64,000 nt of DNA from Candidatus Poribacteria bacterium (lineage in GTDB: Bacteria > Poribacteria > WGA-4E > GCA-2687025): positions 1 to 64,000 of the forward strand of contig JAPPNK010000002.1 in NCBI GenBank assembly GCA_028818695.1, given 5' to 3'. The translations under genes and the position numbers were made by a program. Below are positions 8,867 through 17,992 of the stretch, piece by piece (positions within the stretch are counted from its first letter, which is position 1; every line of letters starts with the position of its first letter). The notes under the pieces were generated by a model. It was given only the letters and a program-made list of their open reading frames with translations. It was not told where the DNA came from and ran no database searches.

Positions 8867-9853
8867 ATGCGAAAATCGACCTACGAACCTGAATGCGTTC
8901 TCATCACAGGGGGGGCGGGCTTTATCGGCTCCCACACCGCCGAGAGGCTGCTGTCGGATGGACGCGCCGTTGTGATTGTGGACAACTTTGACCCGTTCTA
9001 TTCAGAAAAGCAAAAATACGCAAACCTGCGGGCGATCCAGAAGCGCGGCAAGATCGAGTTTTACGAGGCGGACATCCGCGACAAAAATCAGATCGAAAAG
9101 GCGTTCCGCGAACAGCCTATCGACGCGGTGATTCACATGGCGGCGCGTCCTGGACCGCGGCCGTCGGTCGGGAACGCGCGGGAATACCACGATATCAACG
9201 TTGTCGGGACGCTCAACATGTTGGAGTTGTCTGCGCAGGCGGGCGTCGGCAACTTCATCTTCGCCGGCTCCTCCTCTGTGTACACCGACATGCCGACGCC
9301 GTTCCATGAGAGCGCGCCCGCCGACCGACCCTATTCCCCCTACGCCGCCACGAAACGCGCCTGCGAGATGCTCGCCTTCACCTACTCGCGCCTCTACAGC
9401 CTTCCCGTCGCGAGCCTCCGCTTTTTCACCGTTTACGGGCCAAGGTTGCGCCCCGACCTGATGATCCACAAATTCACGCGGCTCATCGACTCTGGGCAGA
9501 CGCTTCCGATATACGGGGACGGCTCCGCCCAGCGCGACTACACCTACATTGACGACATCGTCTCAGGCGTCGCCGCGGCGCTCTCCTCCCCGTCGCCGTT
9601 TGAGATCTACAACCTCGGCAACTCTAAAACGATTCCGCTCATGCGCGTCGTCCGCCTGCTAGAGCGGCTCATCGGAAAAAAGGCGAATTGCCGTTTTTTG
9701 CCGGTCAACCCAAGCGACGCCCCCATCACCTACGCCGACATCGGCAAGGCAAAAGCCGCTCTCGGCTACAACCCGACCACCTCCATAGAAGTGGGCTTAG
9801 AGCATTTTGTAAAATGGTACCGCCAAAGCGCCCGCCAACCCGACCCAAAATGA
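8867..9853 (+). CDS. NAD-dependent sugar-nucleotide epimerase/dehydratase
   Basis: A 328-residue extended short-chain dehydrogenase. GGAGFIGSH binds NAD at residues 15-23. The catalytic Ser lies in AGSSSVYTD and the Tyr-Lys pair in YSPYAATKRACE. The RPGPRPSVGNAREYHDINVVGTLNML stretch and the later FTVYGPRLRPDL and YGDGSAQRDYTYIDD motifs are typical of UDP-glucuronate/UDP-glucose 4-epimerase relatives. It would supply a nucleotide sugar for the surrounding polysaccharide genes. An AAGGGAG ribosome site precedes the ATG. Exact substrate not determinable. Confidence 0.88.
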   Translation: MRKSTYEPECVLITGGAGFIGSHTAERLLSDGRAVVIVDNFDPFYSEKQKYANLRAIQKRGKIEFYEADIRDKNQIEKAFREQPIDAVIHMAARPGPRPSVGNAREYHDINVVGTLNMLELSAQAGVGNFIFAGSSSVYTDMPTPFHESAPADRPYSPYAATKRACEMLAFTYSRLYSLPVASLRFFTVYGPRLRPDLMIHKFTRLIDSGQTLPIYGDGSAQRDYTYIDDIVSGVAAALSSPSPFEIYNLGNSKTIPLMRVVRLLERLIGKKANCRFLPVNPSDAPITYADIGKAKAALGYNPTTSIEVGLEHFVKWYRQSARQPDPK

Positions 9854-10040
9854 GCGCGAGTCCCAAACCTGTCTGCGCGACATCTGCTTGAACAGCTCAT
9901 CGGCGCCAACCCCACATATCGTAATTTTAATTGAGGGCTTCTGGTATATTTTATTGGAGCGCAGTGGGCAGTTTGACCGCTTGTTTGGCATGGGTGAAAG
10001 ATGGAATTGGAAAGCCGCAGAAGCGAAGGGAGGACGGCCG

Positions 10041-10997
10041 ATGCGCGATGACGATAGAATCATGCGCGACGTTGAAAAAATCCCTGAGCAGACGCACAGA
10101 AAGGGGCGCGTGGCGATACTTGAGCGGAAACTTGGACTTGTTCCGCTTTCAGGCTATCCCTCAATCGTTGGAGCTGCCCGCGAAGCGCGCTACCGCATCA
10201 TGGGGGAGCTGTCCGCCGAATGGAGCCGAAGATACGCCAATCGATCGGCCGTTATGAAGCCTGGTCTGTTGGACGCTCTCAAAAGAAAGGAGGCGGAGTT
10301 CTGGTTTCAACATCGAGATTCCACGCCTGAACAAGCGTTTCTGTCGGAGCTGTTTGAGTTAAAACCGATTGCGGGCGATTCTCCCTTGACGGCGGACGCG
10401 CGCTTGGCGCGCTATCGCATTATGGGGGAGCTGTCCGCCGAATGGAGGCGGAAGTACGCCAAACGATCAGCCGTTATGAAGCCTGGTCTGTTGCGCGATC
10501 TCGCAAGAAAGGAGGCGGAGTTCTGGTTTCAACATCGAGATTCCACGCCTGAATAGGCGTTTCTGTCGGAGCTGTTTGAGTTGAAACCGATCTCTGGCGA
10601 TTCTCCTTTGATGGCGGACGCGCGCTCGGCTCGGTACCGGCTGTTGTCGGAGCTGTTTAAGTTGCGGTTGAAAACAGAAGCTGTGCAGATGGCGGGGCAG
10701 GTCCTTTCCCCAAAAAGCCCGCAATTTTGGTATGAACATATGAACTTTTCGGCAGACGAGTTGATCGAACTGCACTTTCCGGATATACAGAATTGGCAAA
10801 CGCCTTCAGAACGTTCCGCACGCGATGAGATTATAGCAAGCGGCTACGTGTGGCTTGTTTTAGCGGCAGTTTTTTTCTGGTCCTTTCTGGATACGATAAA
10901 GGAGGATCCCAATGATGCTGGCTGCTTCTTGGCACTGTCTGTGATGCTTCTGGCGGTGGCTCTAATGGCATTTTTTTCTGGGAAGTCGAAGAAATGA
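10041..10997 (+). pseudogene. Paralog of the 127-1461 repeat membrane protein, broken by an in-frame TAG
   Basis: Starting at an ATG with an AGGGAGG ribosome site, the translation begins MRDDDRIMRDVEKIPEQTH, almost the same as the gene at 127-1461. It holds two copies of the FWFQHRDSTPE repeat and the degenerate FWYEHMNFSADELIEL copy, then two C-terminal membrane helices (YVWLVLAAVFFWSF and LALSVMLLAVALMAFF). At 10554-10556 the Glu codon expected after STPE reads TAG, and the frame continues unbroken on the other side to 10997. Without the stop it would be 318 residues. The 3' flank after the stop (gaagcggcg...) also matches the other copy. A gene with one nonsense mutation fits best; readthrough is possible but unsupported. 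Confidence 0.75.
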
Positions 10998-11060
10998 TGA
11001 AGCGGCGCCCTAGCCTTCTGATATGTCCCAACGCAAGCGTCTACCTCCAGACGCTATGAG

Positions 11061-11220
11061 CTTTTAGGGCTTGTTGGGACATGTTGGCGGGTGAATGCAG
11101 GCGGTTTTTGCGCCGCTTCTGGATTCCCGCTTGCGCGGGAATGACGGTTTGGCTGGCGATGCCTTTTCCCATAAATAGAGCATCATTCGTTCAAATGTCC
11201 AACTTAAGGGGCCGGGTCAG
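11061..11220 (-). repeat. MITE-like element copy C, diverged
   Basis: Reverse orientation relative to copy A: TTGTTGGGACATG, the GCCGC core, the GGATTCCCGCTTGCGCGGGAATGACGG hairpin, CCTTTTCCCATAAATAGAG, and TTCAAATGTCCAACTTAAGG ending in GGTCAG. It fills most of the 300-base gap between the broken membrane-protein gene and the small gene at 11298. Confidence 0.75.
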
Positions 11221-11297
11221 AAAATATTCGGTTGACATTCAGGGGTTCCGTTCCATGAGAGATTGATCAATAAAAGCGCCGTTGGAAAGGCGGTAAC

Positions 11298-11738
11298 ATG
11301 TCAATTTCAGATCGACCTCAAAAACCAGAGACGCGAGAGTTCGATACGATCCGCGTCAAGAAAATCGAACTTGTGAGCGATCAGGACCAAGTCATCGCAG
11401 AGATTCGCTCCGACGATCACGGCAGAGCCATCATTGAGCTCCGCGATGAAAAAGGGCTGCCCAAAGTCAAGTTGGCAATGCGCGACGACAACAATGGGAT
11501 GGTTCAGGTCTCCAACTCCGACGGCATACAATCCGCTGTCATGGGCGGCGGGGACAAGAACAGAGGCTATGTTGCCGTTCATACCCCCGACGGCAAAAAA
11601 GCAACCGTGATCGGGGCGGATGAAAAGAGGGGAAACTACATTGCCCTGCAGCAAGTCGGAAGCAATAAGAGCGTCGTACTTCGCGGCGAAATCTGGAGGG
11701 ATCCAGTTGACGCCGACTCGGGAGACGATGACAAATAA
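11298..11738 (+). CDS. Small beta-rich repeat protein, unknown function
   Basis: A 146-residue protein with no recognised family. After a charged N-terminus it is a run of short, glycine- and aspartate-turned strands: DQDQVIAEIRSDDHGRAIIE, EKGLPKVKLAMRDDNNGMVQ, DGIQSAVMGGGDKNRGYVAV, DGKKATVIGADEKRGNYIAL. The roughly 20-residue period suggests a stacked beta structure. No signal peptide or membrane segment is seen. It ends 6 bases before the flippase start, so the two are co-translated and may act together in surface glycan export. Confidence 0.65.
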   Translation: MSISDRPQKPETREFDTIRVKKIELVSDQDQVIAEIRSDDHGRAIIELRDEKGLPKVKLAMRDDNNGMVQVSNSDGIQSAVMGGGDKNRGYVAVHTPDGKKATVIGADEKRGNYIALQQVGSNKSVVLRGEIWRDPVDADSGDDDK

Positions 11739-11744
11739 GCCTCC

Positions 11745-13034
11745 ATGAAGCGGGGAGGCAGACTTCCCATCGGCAGAAGGAGCGCCGGCGCGCTTGCCCT
11801 GCGCGTCATGAGCCTCGCCTCATTTTACGCGATGCACATTCTCATCGCGCAAAAAATAGGGCGCGATGAATACGGCCTTTTCGCCGCCGCCTTCGCCGCC
11901 GCCAGTCTCATAGCCGCCGTCGGCTCCTTGGGCCTCCCCGCTGCGGCGGAGCGGTTCACCGCGCAGTATGTTGAGCGGCAAAAACCGAGCCTGCTCATCG
12001 GCCTCGTCGCCCGTTCACAGCTGTTAACGTGCGCATTCGCCCTCGCCGCCGGCGTCTTGACATTCGCCGCGGCGTCGCTCCCTTTTTTAGAAACCCGCCC
12101 CGCTCTGCGCGTCAGCCTCCAGATGTCCGCCTTCATTGCTCCTGTTGCCGCGCTTTTACGCCTGCAGCGGCGCGCCTATGTCGGCTTAGAGCGCGTCAAA
12201 ACCAGCTTCGTCGGCGAAACGATCGCCTGGCCGGCGCTGACGGCGGGCGCCATTTTCGCGGTGCCGCTCGCTTTCAAAGCCGTTCACACCATGCCATGGC
12301 TCTGCGGGGCGGGCTTCCTCATCGCCCTATTTCAATGGAAAAGCTTGCGCTCTTTGACCCGCCGACTCATCGGAAAAGCGCGTCCTGAATATGAGACGCG
12401 GACATGGCTGCGCGTCGCGGCGCCCTCCGCTCTCGGCGCGGCGAGCCAGATCGTTATGCAGCGCGCCGGCATCTTCGCCGCAATCTATCTGCTGGGCGAA
12501 GGCAGCGCAGGGCTGTACGGCGCCGCCCAGCGCATCGCAAGCCTCATTGCGCTCATGTTATACGCTGTTCGTTCGGTCGCCGCGCCGATGTTCGCCTCGT
12601 CGTTTTACGGCGGCAAGATCGACCAGTTTCGCCATGCCGCGCTTCGGTCGATGGCATGGTCGTTTGCGGGGGCGGTTCCGTTTGCGGCGGCTGGTCTGCT
12701 TTTTCCTGAATTTTTAATGGGCATGTTCGGCGGCGAATTCCGCGGCGGAGCCGTCATCGTCCGCATTCTCGTCCTCGGACAGCTGGTGAACGCGGCGACC
12801 GGCCCCGTCGGCACGGCGCTTCAGATGACCGGCAATGAACGCGCCTACGCCGCCGCCCAAACCGTCTTCGCCGCGCTGAACCTGGGGGCATGCGCCGCCG
12901 CCGCAACACATTTCGACCTGATTGGAATCGCCGTCGCCGCTTCATGCGGCAGAGCGGCGCTAAACGCATGGCTTTTTTTAAAAATGCGCCGAATCTGGAC
13001 TAAGCCGACAGCGGCGGATCGCCCAGACGATTGA
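11745..13034 (+). CDS. Polysaccharide flippase-like membrane protein (Wzx/MATE superfamily)
   Basis: A 429-residue integral membrane protein with about twelve hydrophobic segments and the pattern of oligosaccharide flippases: RRSAGALALRVMSLASFYAMH at the N-terminus, a KIGRDEYGLFAAAFAAASLI stretch typical of the first helices, and AAPSALGAASQIVMQRAGIFAAIYLLG starting the second half. It would move lipid-linked saccharide across the inner membrane, completing the local set of transferase, glycosyltransferase, flippase and Wzi-like protein. A polymerase is not present. Its 3' end overlaps the convergent PhyH gene by 35 bases. Confidence 0.82.
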   Translation: MKRGGRLPIGRRSAGALALRVMSLASFYAMHILIAQKIGRDEYGLFAAAFAAASLIAAVGSLGLPAAAERFTAQYVERQKPSLLIGLVARSQLLTCAFALAAGVLTFAAASLPFLETRPALRVSLQMSAFIAPVAALLRLQRRAYVGLERVKTSFVGETIAWPALTAGAIFAVPLAFKAVHTMPWLCGAGFLIALFQWKSLRSLTRRLIGKARPEYETRTWLRVAAPSALGAASQIVMQRAGIFAAIYLLGEGSAGLYGAAQRIASLIALMLYAVRSVAAPMFASSFYGGKIDQFRHAALRSMAWSFAGAVPFAAAGLLFPEFLMGMFGGEFRGGAVIVRILVLGQLVNAATGPVGTALQMTGNERAYAAAQTVFAALNLGACAAAATHFDLIGIAVAASCGRAALNAWLFLKMRRIWTKPTAADRPDD

Positions 13035-13752
13035 CGCCCGCCCGATCCTCTCCGCTGACCAGTATGTTGTAATGACCGCGAAAAAGGCGGCGGCTTTCCA
13101 CGCGCACAAACGGAACCGTCACCCGAACCGCAAGACCGAGCCGCCGTTGATCCGACCGGTTCGGCTCCGACTGATGGAGCGTCCGCTCCGTAAACAGAAA
13201 AAACTGCCCAGGGCGCAGCTCCATCGGCTCCGCCCGCTCCGCTTCCACATACGCAGGATCCGCCATCTCTCCAAACTGCATCTCCCGCTCCGCCCTCACA
13301 TGCGGAACGGAAGCCTTGTGCGACCCAGGTATGAGCCGAACGCATGAGGTTTCCAGCGTCGCCTCGTCAATGGCGATCCAGGCGCTGATATTGACGGGCG
13401 GTTCAATCGGCCAGTAGTTCATGTCCTGATGCCACGGAATCTCCTTTGCCCCAGGCTCCTTCTGAAAAAAGTTTGACCGCCACAGCAGCAGGTCGGGTCC
13501 GTACACGCCCGCCATGCGCCCTATCACCGCTGGATGCGCGCACAGATCGTACACGACGCGCTTGTCTAAATGGCGCGACTGATGGACGTTGCTCGGCAGA
13601 TGCGGCGACCCTTTCGACAAAACGGACGCTTCCAGCTCGCCCCGTATGTCTCTCATCTCCGCGGCGGAGCAGAGCTCAAACGGGCCGAGGAACCCGTCCC
13701 GCCGAAACTGCTCCGCCTGCTCTGCCGTCAGCGCATGACTCTCAACCGGCAT
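13000..13752 (-). CDS. Phytanoyl-CoA dioxygenase family (PhyH) protein
   Basis: A 250-residue Fe(II)/2-oxoglutarate-dependent oxygenase. The facial-triad motif is PWHQDMNYW (His108, Asp110), and the distal His is most likely in TERTLHQSEPN (His193). LIPGSHK and the 2-oxoglutarate-binding Arg region (DQRRLGLAVRVT) follow the family pattern. Substrates of bacterial members are mostly unknown. It lies 28 bases downstream of a sugar isomerase-like gene on the same strand, which suggests a joint role in breakdown of an organic substrate. Confidence 0.88.
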   Translation of the reverse strand: MPVESHALTAEQAEQFRRDGFLGPFELCSAAEMRDIRGELEASVLSKGSPHLPSNVHQSRHLDKRVVYDLCAHPAVIGRMAGVYGPDLLLWRSNFFQKEPGAKEIPWHQDMNYWPIEPPVNISAWIAIDEATLETSCVRLIPGSHKASVPHVRAEREMQFGEMADPAYVEAERAEPMELRPGQFFLFTERTLHQSEPNRSDQRRLGLAVRVTVPFVRVESRRLFRGHYNILVSGEDRAGVNRLGDPPLSA

Positions 13753-13779
13753 CTCCGCCTCCGTCCGTCAGTTGTCCCG

Positions 13780-14580
13780 TCAATTATCGAAGTGCGGCGA
13801 GAGCGCGTCGTAAGTGCGCTGCGCTATATCGTCCACCTCTTCCAGGCTCATTTCGCGCATCCCGACGATCTCGACGGCGACATGCTCCAGATTGGTCGTA
13901 TTCATTTCTTTGGCGATGTCAGCCAAGGAGAGGGCGCCTCCGCCCGGAACCTGCGTCTCGACCGATCCGATTCCGCGCTCTCGGCTCAAGGTGTCTCGGA
14001 TGCGGAATGTGGCGATGTGCGGTTTCAGTTGACGCAGCGATTCGACCGGGTCCTCTTCCTCCGGCGTCCGCCAGATATGGCTCGCGTCCCAGTTGAGTCC
14101 GACAGCGTCGCTCTGTATCTCTTTCATGAAGCGGAGAGCGGTCTTCGTGTTGTAAACGCTTCCGCCGACATGCGGTTTGACGCTGATTTTGACCCCTGCC
14201 GCTTCGGCGTATTCGCCGAGGGCGCCGATGCCGTCGACAGCCGCTTTGAAGTCGTCCTCGTTGTCGGATCTGCCCGTCGGACCGGAGGCGATGGCGGGGG
14301 CGCGCAGCGCGGCGGCAATGTCGATGAGCCGCTTGCACCGGTCGGGGTTGCCGAGGCTCCCGCTGGCGCCAATCGACTCGATAGCAAGCCCGTTCTGGTC
14401 TAACATGGCGCGGATTGCGACGATCTCAGCGTTCAATACATCCGTCTCAAGATGAGGGGCCATTCCTCCGAGCGCGCACAATTCAACCGATTTGTATCCG
14501 ATCTTTGAAATCCGCTGCAACGCCGTGTTGAGCGACTGCCCCCCGTAAAGAATTGTGCTGCATCCAAGTTTGAGCGCCAT
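13780..14580 (-). CDS. Sugar phosphate isomerase/epimerase-like (xylose isomerase-like TIM barrel)
   Basis: From the ATG at 14580 this is 266 residues, beginning MALKLGCSTILYGGQSLN with a GAAAGGA ribosome site; further upstream starts would only lengthen the N-terminus. AP-endonuclease-2-like TIM-barrel landmarks include SKIGYKSVELCA, SIGASGSLGNPDRCKRLIDI, VKISVKPHVGGSVYNT, GLNWDASHIW and HVAVEIVGM. These supply the Glu, His and Asp metal ligands of the family. Substrate unknown. It forms a two-gene unit with the PhyH gene downstream. Confidence 0.85.
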   Translation of the reverse strand: MALKLGCSTILYGGQSLNTALQRISKIGYKSVELCALGGMAPHLETDVLNAEIVAIRAMLDQNGLAIESIGASGSLGNPDRCKRLIDIAAALRAPAIASGPTGRSDNEDDFKAAVDGIGALGEYAEAAGVKISVKPHVGGSVYNTKTALRFMKEIQSDAVGLNWDASHIWRTPEEEDPVESLRQLKPHIATFRIRDTLSRERGIGSVETQVPGGGALSLADIAKEMNTTNLEHVAVEIVGMREMSLEEVDDIAQRTYDALSPHFDN

Positions 14581-14657
14581 CAAATACATCCTTTCGTCAG
14601 TTATGTAAGCCCGCAAAGTGTAAACGCCCTCCGCCCCCGTGTCAACCGTCTCATTTC

Positions 14658-14824
14658 CGAGCTCATGCGTAAAGTTGGGACATTTGAACGAACGATCGCT
14701 CTATTGATGGGAAAAAGGCGTCGCCAACCAGGCCGTCATTCCCGCGAAAGCGGGAATCTAGAGGCGTCGCAGAAACCGTCCGCGTTCGCCAGACGGAATG
14801 TCCCAACTAAAGCGCTAAGGTCAG
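14658..14824 (+). repeat. MITE-like element copy D, most compact
   Basis: About 167 bases. The left end CTCATGCGTAAAGTTGGGAC is followed by TTTGAACGAACG, GATGGGAAAAAGGCG, the CGTCATTCCCGCGAAAGCGGGAAT hairpin and the GTCGCAGAAACCGTCCGCG core, ending in AAGCGCTAAGGTCAG. The two ends are imperfect inverted repeats sharing GTTGGGACATT. A loose copy of one terminus (ATGTCCCAACCTTAGGCATG) follows at 14863-14887. Confidence 0.8.
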
Positions 14825-14962
14825 TTTCATTTGACCTCGTCCCTTGATTTAGGATAATGATGATGTCCCAACCTTAGGCATGAGGTCGGAATGCATGTTT
14901 TGATTGACGCCCCGGATTTGCGTATCATAATCATGGCGAGGCGTCCGCCGCGTCAATTTTTC

Positions 14963-14990
14963 TTGCAATATGGGCGCAAGGGGCTATAGA
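14963..14990 (+). promoter_or_regulatory. Likely sigma70-type promoter for accD-topA
   Basis: TTGCAA (14963-14968) and TATAGA (14985-14990) are 16 bases apart, 29 bases before the accD ATG. A GAGAG ribosome site precedes the start. Confidence 0.45.
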
Positions 14991-15019
14991 CTATGGACGC
15001 TTGACCTGCGAGAGAAAAA

Positions 15020-15787
15020 ATGAACGAACCGTTTGTTTGTCATCAATGCGGCGCTGAAATGGAGGCAGACCTGTTCGCCCGCCATTTCAAAGTTTGCCCT
15101 GAATGCGGCGCGCATTATCCGCTCAAGGCGGACGAGCGCATTGACCTCTTGACAGACGAAGGCTCTTTTGTGGAGTACGACGCCGATCTCTACTCGGTCG
15201 ACTTTCTAGAATTTCCGCGCTACCGAGAGCGTCTCAAAACCTACCGCGAGCGCACCGGCATGCCCTCCGAGATGATGTCTGGACTAGCCCGAATCGGCGG
15301 CAATGAAGTCTCCATCGCCGTGACAGACATGCATTTCATCATGGGAAGCATGGGATCGGTCGTCGGGGAAAAGATCGCGCGCTGTTTTGAGCGGGCGGTG
15401 GAGCGGCGTTTGCCGGTTGTGATCGTTTCAGGCTCCGGCGCCGGCGCTCGAATGGACGAAGGAACGGTCGCGCTCATGCAGATGGCAAAAACGAGCGCCG
15501 CCGTTCAACAGCATGACAACGAGGGCTTGCTGTATATTTCCGCGGTGACGAATCCGACCATGGGCGGCGCCGCGGCGAGCTTTGTTCTTCTTGGGCATAT
15601 CGTCATTGCCGAGCCGGGGGCGATGATCGGTTTCGCCGGTCCCCGCGCCAGAGCCGCTATCGGCGAAGAGATGCCCCCCGAACTGCAATCGGCAGAAGCT
15701 CTTCTCGCAAACGGCATGATCGATAAGGTCGTTCCGCGCCGCCGGTTGCGCCAATCCTTGATTCAGCTGCTAGAATACACAACCTGA
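15020..15787 (+). CDS. accD: Acetyl-CoA carboxylase carboxyltransferase subunit beta
   Basis: A 255-residue AccD, the zinc-containing half of the carboxyltransferase that moves a carboxyl group from biotin to acetyl-CoA to make malonyl-CoA. The N-terminal zinc ribbon uses Cys7, Cys10, Cys26 and Cys29. The crotonase-fold part shows GSGAGARMDEGTVALMQMAK, SAVTNPTMGGAAASFVLLG, and IGFAGPRARAAIGEEMP. It is slightly shorter than common AccD proteins because both termini are trimmed, not because the core is damaged. accA is not next to it; topA follows after 35 bases. Confidence 0.95.
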   Translation: MNEPFVCHQCGAEMEADLFARHFKVCPECGAHYPLKADERIDLLTDEGSFVEYDADLYSVDFLEFPRYRERLKTYRERTGMPSEMMSGLARIGGNEVSIAVTDMHFIMGSMGSVVGEKIARCFERAVERRLPVVIVSGSGAGARMDEGTVALMQMAKTSAAVQQHDNEGLLYISAVTNPTMGGAAASFVLLGHIVIAEPGAMIGFAGPRARAAIGEEMPPELQSAEALLANGMIDKVVPRRRLRQSLIQLLEYTT

Positions 15788-15822
15788 ACCGAACCCGTTG
15801 CCAAAGGAGATAGAAACCGTCT

Positions 15823-17991
15823 ATGCCAAAAACGCTGGTGATTGTGGAGTCCTCCGCGAAAGCCTCCACCATCGAAAAAACGCTGGGAAACGATTACGTC
15901 GTCCGCGCCTCCAATGGGCATGTCTGGGACCTGCCCCGTTCCAAAGAGTCGGTCGATACCGAGAACAATTTTGAGCCGTCCTATGAGATCATCCAGGGGA
16001 AAAAGAAGGTTCTCAATTCGCTCGTCGCCGCCGCAAAAAAGGTGGACGAGGTGATTCTCGCGCCCGACCCCGACCGCGAAGGCGAAGCGATCAGCTGGCA
16101 CCTTGCGCAGTCGCTGGAGCCGGCAAAGAAACCGATACGGCGCATCACCTTCAACGAAATCACCCCCAACGCGATACGCGCCGCAATGCAAAAACCGCGC
16201 CAGATCGACGAGGATCTGGTGGAGGCGCAGCAGGCGCGCCGCGTCCTAGACAGGCTGGTCGGATACCGCATCAGCCCGCTGTTGTGGCGCGGCTTGCGTC
16301 CAGGTCTCTCCGCCGGTCGCGTTCAGTCGGTCGCGGTGCGCATCATTTTAGAACGCGAAGAGGAAATTCGCGCGTTTGAACCTGAAGAGTACTGGACAAT
16401 CTACGCGCATCTCAAAACGGACGCCGGGGACGAGTTCACCGCCCGCCTGTACCGCATCGGCGACGAAAAGCCGACCTTTGGAACCTACGGGTTCGGCATT
16501 GACGAGGCGCGCGCCCAAGAGATCTGCAGCGACGCCAAAAAGCGGCCGTTCATCGTCGACTCGGTCAAAATGCGGCAGCAGCGCCAGTCGCCGAAAGCGC
16601 CGTTCATCACCAGCTCGCTTCAGCAGGACGCGAGCAACAAGTTGCGTTTTCAGGCGCGCAGGACAATGTCGGTCGCGCAGTCGCTGTATGAGGGGATCGA
16701 TATCGGAACGGAGAAGATCGGTCTCATCACCTATCTGCGAACCGATTCGACGCGCGTCTCGGCGGACGCTGTTAAAGAGGCGCGCGCCTATATCGAGGAT
16801 CGATTCGGCAAGGAGTATGTCCCCGCCAAGCCGCCCGTTTATAAATCGAAAAAGCGCGCCCAGGACGCCCATGAGGCGATTCGCCCCACCTCCACGCTGC
16901 GAACCCCCGACTCGGTCAAGCAGCATCTGAGCGCCGATCAGTTCAAGCTCTACGACCTGATCTGGCGGCGTTTTGTGGCGAGTCAGATGGAGCGCGCCGT
17001 TCTGGACATCACGACCATCGACATCAAGGCGGGCGGGTATCTTTTCCGCACAACAGGCTCGATTCTGCGTTTTCCCGGCTTTCGCGCGGTGTATATGGAG
17101 TCGGAAGAGAACGCGCAGAACGGGGATCGCCAACCGCTGCCGGATGTGAAAAAAGATGATCGGCTGAATCTCAAAAAGATGGACCCGAAGCAGAGCTTTA
17201 CCGAGCCGCCGCCGAGATACAGCGAAGCGACGCTGGTAAAGGAGCTGGAGGAGCGCGGCATCGGACGCCCCAGCACCTACGCCCAGATCATCTCCACCAT
17301 CCTGAGCCGTAGCCGCAACTATGTTGTCAAGGAGAATGGACGGTTCAAACCGACCGATGTCGGCGAGCTGGTCACGCGCATGCTGATGAGCAGCTTTCCC
17401 AACATCCTTGACCCTGAATTCACCGCAAAAATGGAAAACGAGCTGGACGAGGTCGAAGAAGGAAAGCGCAACTGGGTCGCCATGATGCGCAGTTTCTACG
17501 ACCCGTTCACCAAAGCGCTTGAAGGCGCGGCTGACAAGATGTACGACGAACGGAAGCGGCTCGAAGAGGTCACGGAAATCGAGTGCGCGGAATGCTCCAA
17601 ACCGCTCATCATTAAATGGGGCAAGTACGGGAAGTTTCTGGGATGCTCCGGCTATCCCGACTGTACCCACACCCAGCCGCTGAACGGCAAAGGGACCGGC
17701 CCGGAGCCTGTCGCGCCGTGTCCCAAGTGCGAAAAAAATCAGATTGTGGAGCGGCGCAGCCGGCGCGGGCGCATCTTCTACGGCTGCAACGGCTACCCTG
17801 AGTGCGAGTTCGCCGTCTGGGACCCGCCCGTTCTAGGAAAGCCATGCCCAGAATGCGACGCCCCGTTTTTGACCCTCCGCAAGACGAAAACGCGCCAATA
17901 CTACCTCTGCTACCGCCGGGATGAATGCGGCTACCGCGCCGACCCGACGCCCGTCGCGGCGCAAGACGACGAGCAAAACGTGGAATACTGA
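15823..17991 (+). CDS. topA: DNA topoisomerase I (type IA)
   Basis: At 722 residues, this enzyme relaxes negative supercoils. The TOPRIM domain starts at residue 3 (LVIVESSAKASTI, Glu9), with the acidic triad in PDPDREGEA (82-86). The catalytic tyrosine is Tyr304 in LITYLRTDSTRVS. The C-terminus carries three four-cysteine zinc ribbons: CAECSKPL...GCSGYPDC, CPKCEKNQ...GCNGYPEC and CPECDAPF...CYRRDEC. The gene follows accD and is itself followed one base after its stop by an oxidoreductase start, so the three probably share a transcript. Confidence 0.97.
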   Translation: MPKTLVIVESSAKASTIEKTLGNDYVVRASNGHVWDLPRSKESVDTENNFEPSYEIIQGKKKVLNSLVAAAKKVDEVILAPDPDREGEAISWHLAQSLEPAKKPIRRITFNEITPNAIRAAMQKPRQIDEDLVEAQQARRVLDRLVGYRISPLLWRGLRPGLSAGRVQSVAVRIILEREEEIRAFEPEEYWTIYAHLKTDAGDEFTARLYRIGDEKPTFGTYGFGIDEARAQEICSDAKKRPFIVDSVKMRQQRQSPKAPFITSSLQQDASNKLRFQARRTMSVAQSLYEGIDIGTEKIGLITYLRTDSTRVSADAVKEARAYIEDRFGKEYVPAKPPVYKSKKRAQDAHEAIRPTSTLRTPDSVKQHLSADQFKLYDLIWRRFVASQMERAVLDITTIDIKAGGYLFRTTGSILRFPGFRAVYMESEENAQNGDRQPLPDVKKDDRLNLKKMDPKQSFTEPPPRYSEATLVKELEERGIGRPSTYAQIISTILSRSRNYVVKENGRFKPTDVGELVTRMLMSSFPNILDPEFTAKMENELDEVEEGKRNWVAMMRSFYDPFTKALEGAADKMYDERKRLEEVTEIECAECSKPLIIKWGKYGKFLGCSGYPDCTHTQPLNGKGTGPEPVAPCPKCEKNQIVERRSRRGRIFYGCNGYPECEFAVWDPPVLGKPCPECDAPFLTLRKTKTRQYYLCYRRDECGYRADPTPVAAQDDEQNVEY

Positions 17992-17992
17992 T

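Noticed and set aside
9888-10040. A longer start at 9888 for the broken paralog
   Set aside because: The paralog at 127-1461 begins exactly at the residues after 10041, and only that ATG has an AGGGAGG ribosome site.
16348-17670. A 440-codon open frame opposite topA
   Set aside because: It is the mirror of a well-conserved topA with no motif or ribosome site of its own.
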